Of a stretch of DNA of 64,000 nt, positions 9,909 through 19,691 are shown piece by piece. The stretch covers positions 14,838-78,837 of the forward strand of contig JADJYC010000015.1 of the NCBI GenBank assembly GCA_016719925.1, written 5' to 3'. Under the pieces are notes generated by a model. That model did not search any database. It had not been told where the DNA came from and saw only the letters and a program-made list of their open reading frames with translations. The stretch comes from Crocinitomicaceae bacterium (GTDB lineage Bacteria; Bacteroidota; Bacteroidia; Flavobacteriales_D; Crocinitomicaceae). The position numbers and the translations under genes were made by a program. Position 1 is the stretch's first letter; each line of letters begins with the position of its first letter.

Positions 9909-10130
9909 TTAAGAAACAATTTCTATCTGAATGTTGCCGGATAAAATAACATCACCGGAATATAACTTTCTTCTTATCCTGAATTCTTCTTCTCCGTTTA
10001 CTTTTACCAATCCTTCTTCAATCTGATTTTTTCCCTGTCCGCCTGTGTCTGATATTCCTTCGAACTTCAGTAGTTTAACCAATTCCACATACGGTGTATT
10101 TGACTTAAGTTTAAATTTTCTTTTTTCCAT
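9909..10130 (-). CDS. S4-domain RNA-binding protein (YbcJ-like)
   Basis: A protein of 73 aa that is entirely an S4-like domain: LVKLLKFEGISDTGGQGKN, then the typical GLVKVNGEEEFRIRRKL and a DVI turn. Free-standing S4 proteins bind structured RNA, often on the ribosome. The gene starts 20 nt inside the end of meaB, so the pair is translationally coupled. Confidence 0.85.
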   Translation of the reverse strand: MEKRKFKLKSNTPYVELVKLLKFEGISDTGGQGKNQIEEGLVKVNGEEEFRIRRKLYSGDVILSGNIQIEIVS

Positions 10131-11172
10131 TTTTAAAGTTGTCTGTGATTATTCTTGCTGCTTCATGGGAGGTGATTTCATTTTTTATAATCTGGTCAGT
10201 GAGCTTTTTCAGTTCTCCCTGAATTTTTTGGTCTGCATAAAAAGATTCTGTCAGTGCGTTTTTTATTGCTTCATGCATCCAGTATACCTGCTGATTTTTT
10301 CTGTTTTCAAAGAGCCATCCGTTTTTTCTTGCAGATGATTCAAAACTGCAAATCATTTTCCAGATTTTATCCATGTTTTTATTTTCCAGAGAGCTCACAG
10401 TTTCTGTTTGCGGAATCCATTTACTTTCTTTAGCCGGAAATAAATGAAGGGCGTTTTTGAATTGTGCTTTTGCAAGATTGGCCCGTTTGATATTATCACC
10501 GTCTGCCTTATTGATAACCACTGCGTCAGCCATTTCCATAATGCCTCTTTTGATGCCCTGCAGTTCATCTCCTGCAGCTGAGAGCATAAGTAAAAGAAAA
10601 AAATCAGTCATACTATGAACTGCAGTTTCTGACTGACCAACACCAACTGTTTCTACCAATATAATTTCAAATCCTGCCGCTTCACAAAGCAGGATGTTTT
10701 CCCTTGTTCGCTTTGCAACTCCGCCTAATGATCCGCTGCTTGCAGTAGGACGGATGTATGCTTTAGGATCATTACTGAGATGTACCATGCGTGTTTTATC
10801 TCCCAGAATACTGCCGTGTGTAATTTCACTGCTTGGATCTATAGCAAGTACAGCTACTTTTTTATTCTGTGAGGTGATGTATTTTCCAAATGCTTCAATG
10901 AAAGTGCTTTTGCCAACTCCGGGTACACCGGTAATTCCAATACGAATTGATTTGCCGGAATATTTAAGACATTTTTGAATAAGCTGTTTTGCTTTCTCCT
11001 GATCTTTTTCTTTTGAACTTTCTGTCAGCGTTATTGCTTGTGATAAAGCTGATTTATCTCCTTTTCTCAAGTGAGAAAATAATTTTGAAGGCTCTAAATC
11101 TGATTTATGCTTTTTATTGAGCTCAACAAATTTTTTAATCTTTTTTGAGTCAGGATTTTTTGTTGAAGCCAT
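10111..11172 (-). CDS. meaB: Methylmalonyl-CoA mutase-associated GTPase MeaB
   Basis: A protein of 353 aa, the expected length. The Walker A motif GITGVPGVGKST is near residue 85. It is followed by DPSS, the DKTRM switch region, the Gly-rich GSLGGVAKRT and the ETVGVGQSE switch II region, with NKAD as the guanine-specificity motif. MeaB loads and protects adenosylcobalamin on methylmalonyl-CoA mutase, which links propionate or branched-chain metabolism to succinyl-CoA. The mutase genes are not in this window. The S4 gene overlaps its 3' end, and the small membrane-protein gene lies 2 nt upstream. Confidence 0.96.
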   Translation of the reverse strand: MASTKNPDSKKIKKFVELNKKHKSDLEPSKLFSHLRKGDKSALSQAITLTESSKEKDQEKAKQLIQKCLKYSGKSIRIGITGVPGVGKSTFIEAFGKYITSQNKKVAVLAIDPSSEITHGSILGDKTRMVHLSNDPKAYIRPTASSGSLGGVAKRTRENILLCEAAGFEIILVETVGVGQSETAVHSMTDFFLLLMLSAAGDELQGIKRGIMEMADAVVINKADGDNIKRANLAKAQFKNALHLFPAKESKWIPQTETVSSLENKNMDKIWKMICSFESSARKNGWLFENRKNQQVYWMHEAIKNALTESFYADQKIQGELKKLTDQIIKNEITSHEAARIITDNFKNGKKKI

Positions 11173-11174
11173 AT

Positions 11175-11762
11175 TTAAGGTTGTCCTGTGTTGTTAGCTG
11201 TTGTTGATGTGTCCGCTTCAGCAAATTTATAGCTCTCAACCCATACCGGATTCTGAACATCACGCAATAATTTATAGAGTGAATCACCATAAAAATAATC
11301 AGTAAGTACATTATTGATTCCGTATGATTCTTTCAGAATTTTCATTTGATAAACAGATGGTTTGTATTGTCCCTGACTCCACCCGCGCATATCAAACTGA
11401 ATGGGATTTTCATAAAACCGTATCTTCCATAAATCCCAGAAAGGTTTATTGTAATAACCAACAATTTTATTCAAATCATTTTTAATCAGGAAACAGGAAT
11501 CCACTCCGTTTTTTGCAAAAGATTTTCTTTATTGATGTTTGCAATGCTTGGATAATATCCCAGGGCCTGATACATAAACTGCTGTTCAGTCAGAACTGAG
11601 CTCCCAAAAAAAGTCCGTCTCTGCAAGATACAACTGCATAGGTTATTAGTGAAGAATGCACCGGCAAAAGTCCAACAGCAAAATAGTTTTTCTTTCCGGT
11701 GGTTTGTGCCACCGAAAACGGTATAAAAAACCAATTAATATGATGGTCAGTAAGGATCTCAC
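11175..11762 (-). CDS. Hypothetical membrane-anchored protein, three frameshifts
   Basis: Three adjacent frames combine into one protein of about 196 aa starting at GTG 11762 with a short hydrophobic helix (LLTIILIGFLYRF). Single-base losses in A/T runs explain the breaks: near 11695, in the T-run read from 11606-11612, and near 11512. The protein contains LPVHSSLITYAVVSCRDG and a Tyr/Asp-rich C-terminal half with GYYNKPFWDLW. It ends 2 nt before meaB and probably shares its operon. No family recognised. Confidence 0.55.
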
Positions 11763-11855
11763 TATTTTCAAATTCAATATAAAAATAGCAAAAACCGGAC
11801 TATTAACTTGAAATTTAGATTAAACCCTTTTGGTATAAGGGATTCAGGACAGTCT

Positions 11856-12266
11856 TTATGCTAAAACCCGAAGCAGGTATTTGATAATATCGCTGTAAGA
11901 AACAATACCTTTCAACGCACCTTTTTCAGTAACAATAAATGCATGTACATCCCCTTTAGCCAAATCCTTGGCTACTTTATGAATTTTAGTTTCAGGTTTT
12001 ATGGTTGCAGGTTTAGCGGACATAATGTCTTTTGCACAAAGTTTTTGATAAACCTCGTCATTGTCATTCAGTGTTGCATTGCCGATTGCGCGCATAAAGT
12101 CAACCAGACTGATTACACCAACCACTTTATTTTTATCTACCACGGGAATGTGGTGATGAAAAGGTGATTTTTCATAAAGATGTTTAATGTCAACCAGCTT
12201 CTGGCCGGGTTTAACAGAAACTACCTTGGAGGTCATAATAGTTGATACCGGAGCGTCTAACTGCAT
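11856..12266 (-). CDS. CBS-domain pair protein
   Basis: A protein of 136 aa consisting of two CBS repeats (residues ~8-62 and ~75-135) with typical HIPVVDKNKVVGVISLVDF and AFIVTEKGALKGIVSYSDI strands. CBS pairs bind adenosine nucleotides and act as energy sensors. There is no attached effector domain, so its partner is unknown. It stands apart from meaB by about 90 nt and is divergent from the phasin-like gene. Confidence 0.9.
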   Translation of the reverse strand: MQLDAPVSTIMTSKVVSVKPGQKLVDIKHLYEKSPFHHHIPVVDKNKVVGVISLVDFMRAIGNATLNDNDEVYQKLCAKDIMSAKPATIKPETKIHKVAKDLAKGDVHAFIVTEKGALKGIVSYSDIIKYLLRVLA

Positions 12267-12416
12267 AATGATAAATTGGATTGAACAAAACTACCGATTT
12301 TCCGTATAGGATGGCATAGTTAAAGATAACATTTGTTTGTTTTTAATATGACACTTCTCAAGATTGGCTCAACCTGTGCGCTGATGCCTTATCTTTGAGG
12401 TCTAAATGTTAATAGT

Positions 12417-12790
12417 ATGAAAGCCAGAACACTTGTAGAATTATTGACTTTGTCTTCCAATCTGTATATGATGTCCAAAGACAAAGAGCTGATGGAGAAA
12501 CTGCACAACATGGCAGATAAGGGAAAAGAAAAAATCAATTCCTTTATGAGTTCTACCACCCGTGATGAGGACGGAAATGAAGTCGAGTTTTTGCAGAAAA
12601 TTGCTCTGAAGGCTCATGAGGTGAAAGAAGAAATGGAGCATAAAATTGGTGAAATGGTGTCTCAGTTTTATGAAAAGGTGAACATCGCGCATACAGATGA
12701 AATTAAAAACTGCATGTTCAGATGGAAGATCTTTCCAAACAAATTGCTTTGCTTGAAGCAAGATTAAACCGTTACGAAAAAGAACAGTGA
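12417..12790 (+). CDS. Phasin-like coiled-coil protein, one frameshift at the C-terminus
   Basis: It starts MKARTLVELLTLSSNLYMMS and is helical throughout. One missing A in the run just before nt 12712 breaks the end. The corrected tail is a heptad-rich coil (LHVQMEDLSKQIALLEARL) ending at 12788-12790, giving 124 aa. Length and composition resemble phasin-like helical proteins. A TATCTTTG -7 box lies at 12390-12397. The stop overlaps the GTG of ubiB, so the two are translationally coupled. Confidence 0.65.
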
Positions 12791-14505
12791 GTTTATTTTC
12801 TTCCATAGCCCGCCGGTACCGTTCAGTTAAACGGTATAATCAGATTCTGCGCGTATTTGTCAAATACGGATTTGATGATTTGGTGTCGTATATGGAAGAA
12901 CAAAAACGATTTGCGTGGCTGCGCAAATTACTTCCAAAATCATTAAGAAAATCTGCCGCACATTATACCAAATATGAAAAATGCGGCTGGTGTGTGAAGA
13001 ACTCGGACCAACTTTTGTCAAGTTTGGACAGATACTTTCTAATCGTCCTGATTTATTACCGCTTGATCTTATTACACAGTTTGAAAATTGCAGGATAACG
13101 TTCCGCCGTTATCCGGTGAAGTAGCAAAAAAGTAGTAGAGAAAGAATTGAAAAAAAGTGTGGAAGAGCTTTTTGCCTGGTTTGAACCTGAACCTTTTGCA
13201 TCCGCTTCCATGGCGCAGGTTCACAAAGCAACATTGAAAACCGGTGAACGGGTTGCAATAAAAATTCAGCGTCCGGGAATCAAAGAAGTCATTATTGAAG
13301 ACATTAAAGTAATGTATACCGTTGCTGAAATTCTTCATCGCCGCGTTCCTTCTGTCAGAAGTTTTGATCCGGTTGGCCTGGTGAAAAATTTTGAAGAGAG
13401 CATATTGAAGGAACTTGATTTTATTCATGAGTCAATTAATGCCCAGCGTTTTTATAATAATTTTTCAGGTAATGATGAAAATTCACGATTCATACATGCA
13501 CCCAAAGTGTATCGTGAATTTACAACACCCCGTGTTTTGGTTCTTGAATTTATTTCAGGCTTTAAAATTTCAAAACTGGATCAGATAGAAGCAGATCATC
13601 ACAGCAGAGAAACCATTGCCAGAAAACTTGCAATCTCTTATTTGCGTCAGGTATTTGAACATGGTTTTTTTCATGCCGATCCGCACCCGGGAAATGTTCT
13701 TATAATGAAAACCGGAGAAATCTGCTATCTGGATTTTGGAATGATGGGAAGTATTTTACCAAAAGATGTGGAAACATTTGGTCATTTATTTCTTTCAGTA
13801 AAAAATAAAGACATCCGGAAAATTATCAAATCACTCATGCAGCTGTCTGATCAGATAACAATTAAAAATATGCGTGATCTGGAATCTGATATTAATGAGT
13901 TTGTAGAATGTTATACGGTTTCCGGAGTTCATGCCAATGAAATGAGTACCGTATTGCTGCAGTTAAAAGATGTGATAGTTAAACACAATTTAAAAATTCC
14001 GGGCCATTTCTTTCTGCTTGCAAGATCCATGTTGACAATTGAAGGCGTTATCAGAAATCTCGATCCTAAGCTGGATATGCTTGAGCTGGCAAGACCCTAT
14101 CTGATAAAAACAATTTCAAAAAAATTCAACCCGCTTGACATGGGTAAAAAAGTGCTGAGCGGAATTTTTGAATTTGGAAATTATATGGAAGAATTTCCGA
14201 GAGATTTGAAAAATGCAATTCGTAAAATCAATACCGGCGAAATAAAAGTCGATTTGCATCACAAGGGAGTTGATCCGCTGGTGCACACCATTAACCGTGT
14301 AACCAAACAAATTATATCTGCCATTGTTGTTGCATCACTTATTATTGGTGGCTCGCTGACATTGGTGTATGAAACAACACCGTTATGGAACGAAACTTCA
14401 TCCTGGTCAATTATAGCTTTCATTCTTGCCGGGATTGTAGCTCTTGGAATGCTCCGAGACATTCGCAGAGGAGACCATGATCCATGGCAGGGCTGGAAAG
14501 AGTAA
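12787..14505 (+). CDS. AarF/UbiB-family atypical kinase, three frameshifts
   Basis: The restored length is 573 aa, normal for the ABC1/UbiB family. Losses in runs at 12977-12981 (A), about 13088 (T) and 13126-13131 (A) split the N-terminal third. Family hallmarks are present: ASASMAQVHKA (Ala-rich nucleotide loop), VAIKIQRPG (Lys of the VAIK motif), HADPHPGNV (catalytic loop) and YLDFGMMG (DFG). Two C-terminal membrane helices follow. UbiB proteins are ATPases that support isoprenoid quinone synthesis or lipid handling at the membrane. GTG 12787 overlaps the end of the phasin-like gene. Confidence 0.9.
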
Positions 14506-14546
14506 TCTTCTTTTTCAGTTTTTTTTTAATTCTTACTTTAACAAAA

Positions 14547-14577
14547 AAAATCCCCCCAACAAAGTTGAGAGGATTTT
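14547..14577. terminator. Bidirectional terminator between convergent genes
   Basis: AAAATCC (14547-14553) pairs with GGATTTT (14571-14577), and inside it CAAC pairs with GTTG. It lies between the ends of ubiB and the minus-strand coiled-coil gene. Confidence 0.65.
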
Positions 14578-14598
14578 AAGCAGCGTGCGAAAAACTAG

Positions 14599-15192
14599 TT
14601 AATTAAATGCTGCTTTTAAATGATGATAAGCTAGCGTTATTTCATTTCTGAAATGTTCTTGTCTGCTTGGTTCCGCTGCTTCCTTATGTTTTTCCAGTCC
14701 TTCTTTCAGATTTCTGATAATGGTATCCATTTCTTGTCTTCTTTTCTGTATTGAATCAGATGGTTTTGTAACAGCCAGTTTAAAATCAATGGCCAGAATT
14801 TCAAGTTCCAGTTTTATTCGTTCAAATTCTGCGTGAAGAAAGTCATACACTTTGGACAATGCAGGATGTGATTTAATATACGATTCCACATCATGAATTT
14901 TAGCCAGAATTTTTTTGCGCTGAGCTTCAAATATCTCTTTTGTTTCAGCTTTGCCTAATGCCAGCTGAACTCTTAGTTCATCAATTTTGGATTTGGTTTC
15001 TTCAACAAATTCTCTGGCTTCATTTACTTTAACTTCAGCATCATGCAGAAAAAGATTTAATCGTTTTTTCAAATATTCAAACTTATCTTTTGCTTCAGCT
15101 TTGCCAAGTGCAAGCTGGAGTTGTAACTCTTCCAGTTCATTTGCTGTTTTTCTGAATCCCTCAACCAGTTTATCAATCATTGTTGCTTCCAT
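14599..15192 (-). CDS. Coiled-coil protein with an internal duplication
   Basis: About 197 aa from the chosen ATG at 15192 (MEATMIDK); an upstream in-frame ATG at 15222 gives 207 aa. Almost entirely alpha-helical. Two tandem units match closely: LQLQLALGKAEAKDKFE and LRVQLALGKAETKEIFE, about 51 residues apart. There is no signal peptide and no enzymatic motif. It may be a cytosolic structural or scaffolding protein. It is flanked by terminators on both sides and is therefore monocistronic. Confidence 0.7.
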   Translation of the reverse strand: MEATMIDKLVEGFRKTANELEELQLQLALGKAEAKDKFEYLKKRLNLFLHDAEVKVNEAREFVEETKSKIDELRVQLALGKAETKEIFEAQRKKILAKIHDVESYIKSHPALSKVYDFLHAEFERIKLELEILAIDFKLAVTKPSDSIQKRRQEMDTIIRNLKEGLEKHKEAAEPSRQEHFRNEITLAYHHLKAAFN

Positions 15193-15281
15193 ATTGCATT
15201 TATTTGATTCAAAATTCCTCAAAATCAGTTGATCAGGAAATGATCAACGTCAGTTGTATATATGTTTGATGTCAAAACAAA

Positions 15282-15318
15282 AAAATCCCGTCCCCAATAC
15301 AGATGGGAACGGGATTTT
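15282..15318. terminator. Bidirectional terminator
   Basis: AAAATCCCGT (15282-15291) pairs perfectly with ACGGGATTTT (15309-15318), with a CCC/GGG inner stem. It lies 17 nt beyond the stop of the minus-strand secreted protein gene (15335), correctly placed to end it. Confidence 0.85.
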
Positions 15319-15334
15319 CAATGGTTTTTAAATT

Positions 15335-16386
15335 TTAAAGATTAACGATTGTTACCGTTAGTGTACCTTGAATTAAAGGATTTGTACCACTGACATTTCC
15401 GTCAGCTGTTCCCGCACCAGAATCTCTGTAACGTACATCAATGGTATGCGTACCAGCAGATAATGTGTATGTTTTTGTCATTCCCCAATAGGAAAGCATT
15501 TGTCCAACTGCATCAGTATTCGATGCAATAATTTGTTGCTGCCCGCCTTGAGGTGATGCTGTTCCGTCAACGTGAATTCCAATATCAACTGCTGCAAAGC
15601 AACACCTGCTGCAGCACATTGAACACCACCATCGGTAGAAATAATTACTCTGCAATTGGCAGGAACAGAAATAGTTTGTATCAGTCCCGGAATCAAAGTA
15701 TACGTTGTTGTTGAAATTAAAGCAATTGCTTGTGCAGTTCCGTATACACTTGTGCTCATTTGTCCTGTAGTAGGGTAGTAGTTTGAACAAACCCAACTGG
15801 TTCCGTTGTATAAAGCAATCTGATTATTTGCACATGTCAATCCTCCTAAAACATCGTTGTCAACGTTATCAGAAAATCCCGCAGGAATACCAGTCAGTGT
15901 TGACCAATCAGGTGTTCCGCCGGAGTTATCATCGCCATCTGCAATATCAGCAGGTACATTGGAAATATCTGACCAGTCAATTGATTCTGCCACTTTTGCA
16001 TCCAAAGCGTATGGAACAGAAAGTAATTGTGAACTTCCCATCAGCACATAAGCTGATCCACCTGCAGGATCCATTTTTACCTGAATAAAATAAATAGCGC
16101 CACCCCAGTCAATTGTACTGAACGTACCAAAGGTAACTGCACCACCACCAATATTTAAACTTGCCAGTCCGTGCTGATTGGTTGTAGCAACATGCGTTTC
16201 TGTATAAACCGGTGAACCACCTGAACTGTTTTGCAAAATGCTGATCTCAAAACTTACGGTTTGGTTATCCAATACATTACCGGAGTTGTCACGTGCAACT
16301 GCCTGATATTTGAACATGTTTGGTGCCTGAGCCGTAAGCATGTTTAATGCAAGTAATAAGATAAAAAAGAGTCCGGTTTTTTTCAT
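15335..16386 (-). CDS. Large secreted surface protein, one frameshift
   Basis: The signal peptide is MKKTGLFFILLLALNMLTAQ, followed by MFKYQAVARDNSGNVL, a start typical of many Bacteroidota surface proteins with fibre-like repeats. A segment of alternating IPA/DWS motifs (WSDISNVPADIADGDD, WSTLTGIPAGF) resembles phage-tail-fibre or collar repeats. One T lost near 15598 breaks the frame; restored length is 350 aa. The C-terminal domain contains SAGTHTIDVRYRDSG, a jelly-roll-like signature. Probably a cell-surface or secreted beta-structured protein. No catalytic motif is visible. Confidence 0.75.
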
Positions 16387-16416
16387 AGCATAAGAATTTG
16401 AGCGATCGTTTTCAGA

Positions 16417-16896
16417 TTAAGATTTTTGGATTTTAAATGTTTTCAGTTTTTCATTTTTTGAATTGGAAATTTCCAGAAAGTAAATTCCGTTCGCAAAATT
16501 TTCAAGGTTTATTTTTTTTACGGATTCAGCCTGATAAATATCTGAGTAGATTATTTTTCCTGTCAGATCAAGAATTTTTACGTTCAGATTTTCAGAGCAG
16601 TTCTCAATCTCCAGATTCACTCAGGATTGAGTTGGGTTAGGATAGAGGCTGATAGCAATTTCCGGTGCAAAATCTTCTACCGATGCAAAGTTGGCAGTAG
16701 GTTGCTGAAAGCCTTGTGTCAGTTGATTATTGGTTCCGATGTACGTATCAGTTACCACCTCACCAAGTGTCCAGCTCAGGTTAACTGATGATGTCGCAAA
16801 ATAATCACCGGACGAAGCAACAACAGTAGGTGTAAGCGATTGTGCTTTAATCACAAAGCAACTGAAGAACAAAATGAACAATGCTGTTTTTTTCAT
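16417..16896 (-). CDS. Small T9SS-sorted secreted protein with an in-frame stop
   Basis: From ATG 16896 (MKKTALFILFFSCFVIKAQ) there is a signal peptide, a short beta-rich mature part containing LSWTLGEVVTDTY (common in small T9SS cargo proteins), then ISLYPNP, the start of a type A sorting domain. A TGA at 16621-16623 interrupts the same frame, and translation would otherwise continue through LKILDLTGKIIY-like residues to FKIQKS at 16417. It reads as one 159-aa gene with a single nonsense change. The change may be a substitution error or a real mutation. Confidence 0.7.
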
Positions 16897-17013
16897 GCGT
16901 AGTTTATAGAGTTGTTTCAAATATAGAGAAAAATCGTGAGGGTACATTAATACCTTTCATCAGAAAGAGATCATTCAAGTACTAACTGTTGATGGATTGT
17001 TTGTCTAATTTTT

Positions 17014-17494
17014 CTAGCGCGTCAACTCTTCAATGATTTTTCTATGTTTCGGAAATTGGGCAACCAATTCATTTCTATGAGCCAAAACAAAGTCTTCAAA
17101 ATCAAAACCGGGTGCAACAGTACAACCTACCAGTGAAAAACTATTTGGTTGTTCAACTCTTGATGCGAACCAACATCCAGCAGGAACAATACCTTGTAGT
17201 TGTTCACCTTGTTCAGCGTTATTTCCAATTTTCATTATTTCTAATTCACCTTTAGAATCAATGATATAAACGGATAAAGCAGCGCCATCATAAAAGTGCC
17301 ACATTTCATCTGATTCAATTTTGTGAAATGCAGAAAAATTTTCTTGTGATTAAGAAAAATATTCCGGTTGATGCTGAACGTTTTTTACCATTCCGATTGA
17401 TAACGATTTCAGTTGAACGATACGTTTCTTTGAAGTAACCTCCTTCGGGGTGAGGAAGTAAATGGAGATTTTTAATCCAATAATCTTGATTCAT
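17014..17494 (-). CDS. Cupin-fold DUF985 protein, one frameshift
   Basis: From ATG 17494 (MNQDYWIKNLHLLPHPEGGY) the protein follows the DUF985 pattern: HPEGGYFKETYRS, FFLIT, then in the shifted frame SDEMWHFYDG and VPAGCWFASR, and last GCTVAPGFDFEDF. The break near 17340 is either two lost A residues or one extra. Restored length is about 160 aa. DUF985 proteins have an RmlC-like cupin fold; their substrate is unsettled. The gene lies just downstream of repeat copy A. Confidence 0.8.
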
Positions 17495-17518
17495 GAAATA
17501 AAGATAAGACATTGTGGT

Positions 17519-17627
17519 TTACCTCTCCATCGGCCCCCACCAAAGAGGGGGATGGATAGTTCCCTCTCTGATGGAAGGAGGCAAAGTTTCCCCCTCCCTG
17601 AGGGGGATTAAGGGGGAGGAAAAATTC
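17519..17627. repeat. G/C-rich palindromic repeat, copy A
   Basis: A left part with the CCTCTCC/GAGGGGGA pattern is joined by a variable middle to a right arm CCCTCCCTGAGGGGG, then ATTAAGGGGGAGGAAAA (17608-17624). The right arm is shared, in the same orientation, with copies at 19084-19166 and 19570-19689. Confidence 0.8.
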
Positions 17628-17637
17628 AAATACCCAT

Positions 17638-19060
17638 TCATTCCACAATCAACTTCTGCTGAAACTGATTATTATCCTTATCAATTGCTTTGATTAAATA
17701 AACTCCTTTATTCAATTCACTGATTGATATTACTGGATCAGGATTTTCGAATATGTAAATCAATTTACCCGAAAGAGAATAGATTGAAAACAAAGAAAGG
17801 TTTTCAGGAATTGTTATTTGATCTAAAGCCGGGTTTGGGTAAATTCGGAAAATTTCGTCTGTCGACTCTTGAAGTGGGAAAATTGAAAATGTTTCCAAGT
17901 ATCTCCATCACTTATCCATGCTTTTAATTCATCTGTACGCAGTTCCTCAAAGGAATAAAGTTCTAAATATGTTCTGCCTAAACCTTCTTTGAATTCAAGT
18001 TTGACTTCATAACTTGGAGATGCATCAATAAAATAAAGACTATCTGAAGAACTACTCATAGTTTGTATGAATTTAATATATCCGTTATCATATCGATGGG
18101 AAATGAAATTTCTGCAGTTAGATGTGTCAATATAATATGGCGAACCTACAAGAAAGGAATTATATTGAAAAAGATAAAATGGTTCTAAATTATTATCATT
18201 TTCATTCCAAATATTGGTAATTCCTGAAAATTGATTTTCAAAATACGCCCTGCTACTATCCAAATAATAATTTGGGCTACCATTGCCTGTGTATTCTTCA
18301 TAAACACCTGAGTTAACGCATCCAAAATAAAATTTGTGGGTTTGAAAAAAATCATAGCTTGGATAGGTTTGTGATGTTAAGTTTGTCATAACGGTATGTT
18401 TCGACAGTGATCAGGTTCCCGAGATAAGAATAATAATAATGTGAGTAAAAAAAGCGTCTCTATTTGAAAATCATAATCGCTGTTTGGCAAATATTCCCAA
18501 GAATTCTGCCCTCAGATACAACATAAAAAAGATTTTCCCGCATTTTCAAAATCCGGATAACGAATCACACCATGATTTTTAGAAATAAGAATAGTATCAA
18601 GGGTAGAAAGTTCAATGACTTTGAAAGAGTCAATCTGACCTAGAATAGTAGTCTCATATTTATCTACAACAGTGGCATTAATACCTAATGTTGAATTGAA
18701 TAGCCAACTATCAGAAATTTCAGCGGTATGTTTAATAGAGCCATCTTGAAAGATAAATTCTTTGGTTGCATTGGAATACAATGGGGATAACCCAAAAATT
18801 TCTGGTTAATAAGCGTGATAAAGAACGCCTCCAACCGCGTTAGGTGGTATAACTGTGCAAGTATCACAAATTTTTATGGTTGTATGAATGAAGTATAAGG
18901 TATCACTTCCACTAATCTGGGTGCTGTCTACATCAATGGTATTGGTGATGTAAAGTGAATCGACGTGTTTGTAGAAAAATGTTTTTTCAGCATCAATTAG
19001 ATTCCAGTTTTGCGAAAAGGAATTCCAGATCAAAATGTTAAGACGGCAAAACTCAACCAT
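17638..19060 (-). CDS. T9SS-sorted secreted protein broken by several lesions
   Basis: Fragments in different frames line up as one gene of about 475 codons. From ATG 19060 a signal-like start (FAVLTF across a break) runs into QNWNLIDAEKTFFYKH. Later come SWLFNSTLGINATV, ENAGKSF, EYLPNSDYDFQIETLF, YLGNLITVETYRYD, SQTYPSYDFFQTHKF and the C-terminal sorting domain (IYPNPALDQITIPENLS...LNKGVYLIKA). This order is typical of an abundant Bacteroidota family of T9SS type A secreted proteins of unknown function. Lesions include frame changes near 19045, 18530, 18440, 18385 and 17890 and a stop near 18808. Sequence error is likely, but a true pseudogene cannot be excluded. Confidence 0.55.
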
Positions 19061-19083
19061 AGTACGTAAATATTTGGGCAAGT

Positions 19084-19166
19084 TACCTCCCCTCGGTCCC
19101 CGAGGGGAGGGGCCTCTGTGGGCGGGAGGGGGTTCCCCCTCCCGAGGGATTAAGGGGGAGGAAAAC
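19084..19166. repeat. G/C-rich palindromic repeat, copy B
   Basis: CCTCCCCTCGGTCCCCGAGG forms the left palindrome, followed by CCCCCTCCCGAGGGATTAAG and GGGGAGGAAAA. It ends 1-2 nt from the stop codon of the DUF559 gene and has the same orientation as copies A and C. Confidence 0.85.
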
Positions 19167-19167
19167 A

Positions 19168-19545
19168 CTACCGATTCTTCAAAACAAAAACTGCATGAAT
19201 AATCCGCTCATGCACATCCTGAAACTGATGTATGACTTCTCCTTCTTCAAAACGCAGAAAAATATAACCAAGTGATTCTAATTTTTGCTGACGGTAATAA
19301 TCATATTCAGATTTGGCAAAATGAGAACTTCCGTCTATTTCAATAATCAGTTTTATTTCTGCTGAAAAAAAATCAACAATGAAATTATCAATCGGGCGTT
19401 GACGTTTAAATTTTGTTCCGGATCTTCCCCTGGAAAGTAATGCTTTCCACAAATATTTTTCTGCACGGGAGACAGATTCGTATCTGTGTTCTCTTGCATA
19501 TTCGCGCAGTTTCGGATTGTAATAATTGAATCGGGTTGATGACAT
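19168..19545 (-). CDS. DUF559 endonuclease-like protein (Vsr/REase fold)
   Basis: A protein of 125 aa matching the DUF559 pattern along its length: RAEKYLWKALLSR, GTKFKRQRPIDNFIVDFFS, IKLIIEIDGSSHF, then LESLGYIFLRFEEGEV. The D...E-x-D spacing (VDFF / IEIDG) is the PD-(D/E)XK-type core of the very-short-patch-repair/restriction endonuclease fold. The gene is bracketed by repeat copies B (at its stop) and C (25 nt upstream of its start), an arrangement resembling REP-associated transposase loci. A nuclease acting on those repeats is a plausible inference. There is no neighbouring methylase. Confidence 0.88.
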   Translation of the reverse strand: MSSTRFNYYNPKLREYAREHRYESVSRAEKYLWKALLSRGRSGTKFKRQRPIDNFIVDFFSAEIKLIIEIDGSSHFAKSEYDYYRQQKLESLGYIFLRFEEGEVIHQFQDVHERIIHAVFVLKNR

Positions 19546-19569
19546 AATAAAATAACTACGATTTAAAAT

Positions 19570-19689
19570 TTTCCTCCCCCTCAGTCCCCCTCAAAGAGGG
19601 GGAAGCAATGTGAAGTTTCGTGGTTTTTTTATTCTTGTCGTTTTGTGTTTTCGCCCCTCCCTGAAGGGAGATTAAGGGGGAGGAAAAAT
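19570..19689. repeat. G/C-rich palindromic repeat, copy C
   Basis: Left arm CCTCCCCCTCAGTCCCCCTC with AAAGAGGGGGAAG, a ~45-nt AT-rich middle, then right arm CCCCTCCCTGAAGGGAG followed by ATTAAGGGGGAGGAAAAA. Same orientation as A and B. It lies between the DUF559 start and the end of pruA. Confidence 0.85.
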
Positions 19690-19691
19690 TC

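Noticed and set aside
12787..13140. Separate small gene ahead of the ubiB kinase domain
   Set aside because: The residues match the N-terminal UbiB region once single A/T losses are restored.
14547..15318. Hairpins near 14547 and 15282 as mobile repeats
   Set aside because: Both lie at the 3' ends of genes, have T tracts in the right direction and differ in sequence, so they are terminators.
18806..19168. Long frame reading through repeat copy B as an N-terminal extension of the secreted protein
   Set aside because: The Pro/Arg/Gly-rich part is just the translated palindrome. Gene-like sequence begins at the ATG near 19060.
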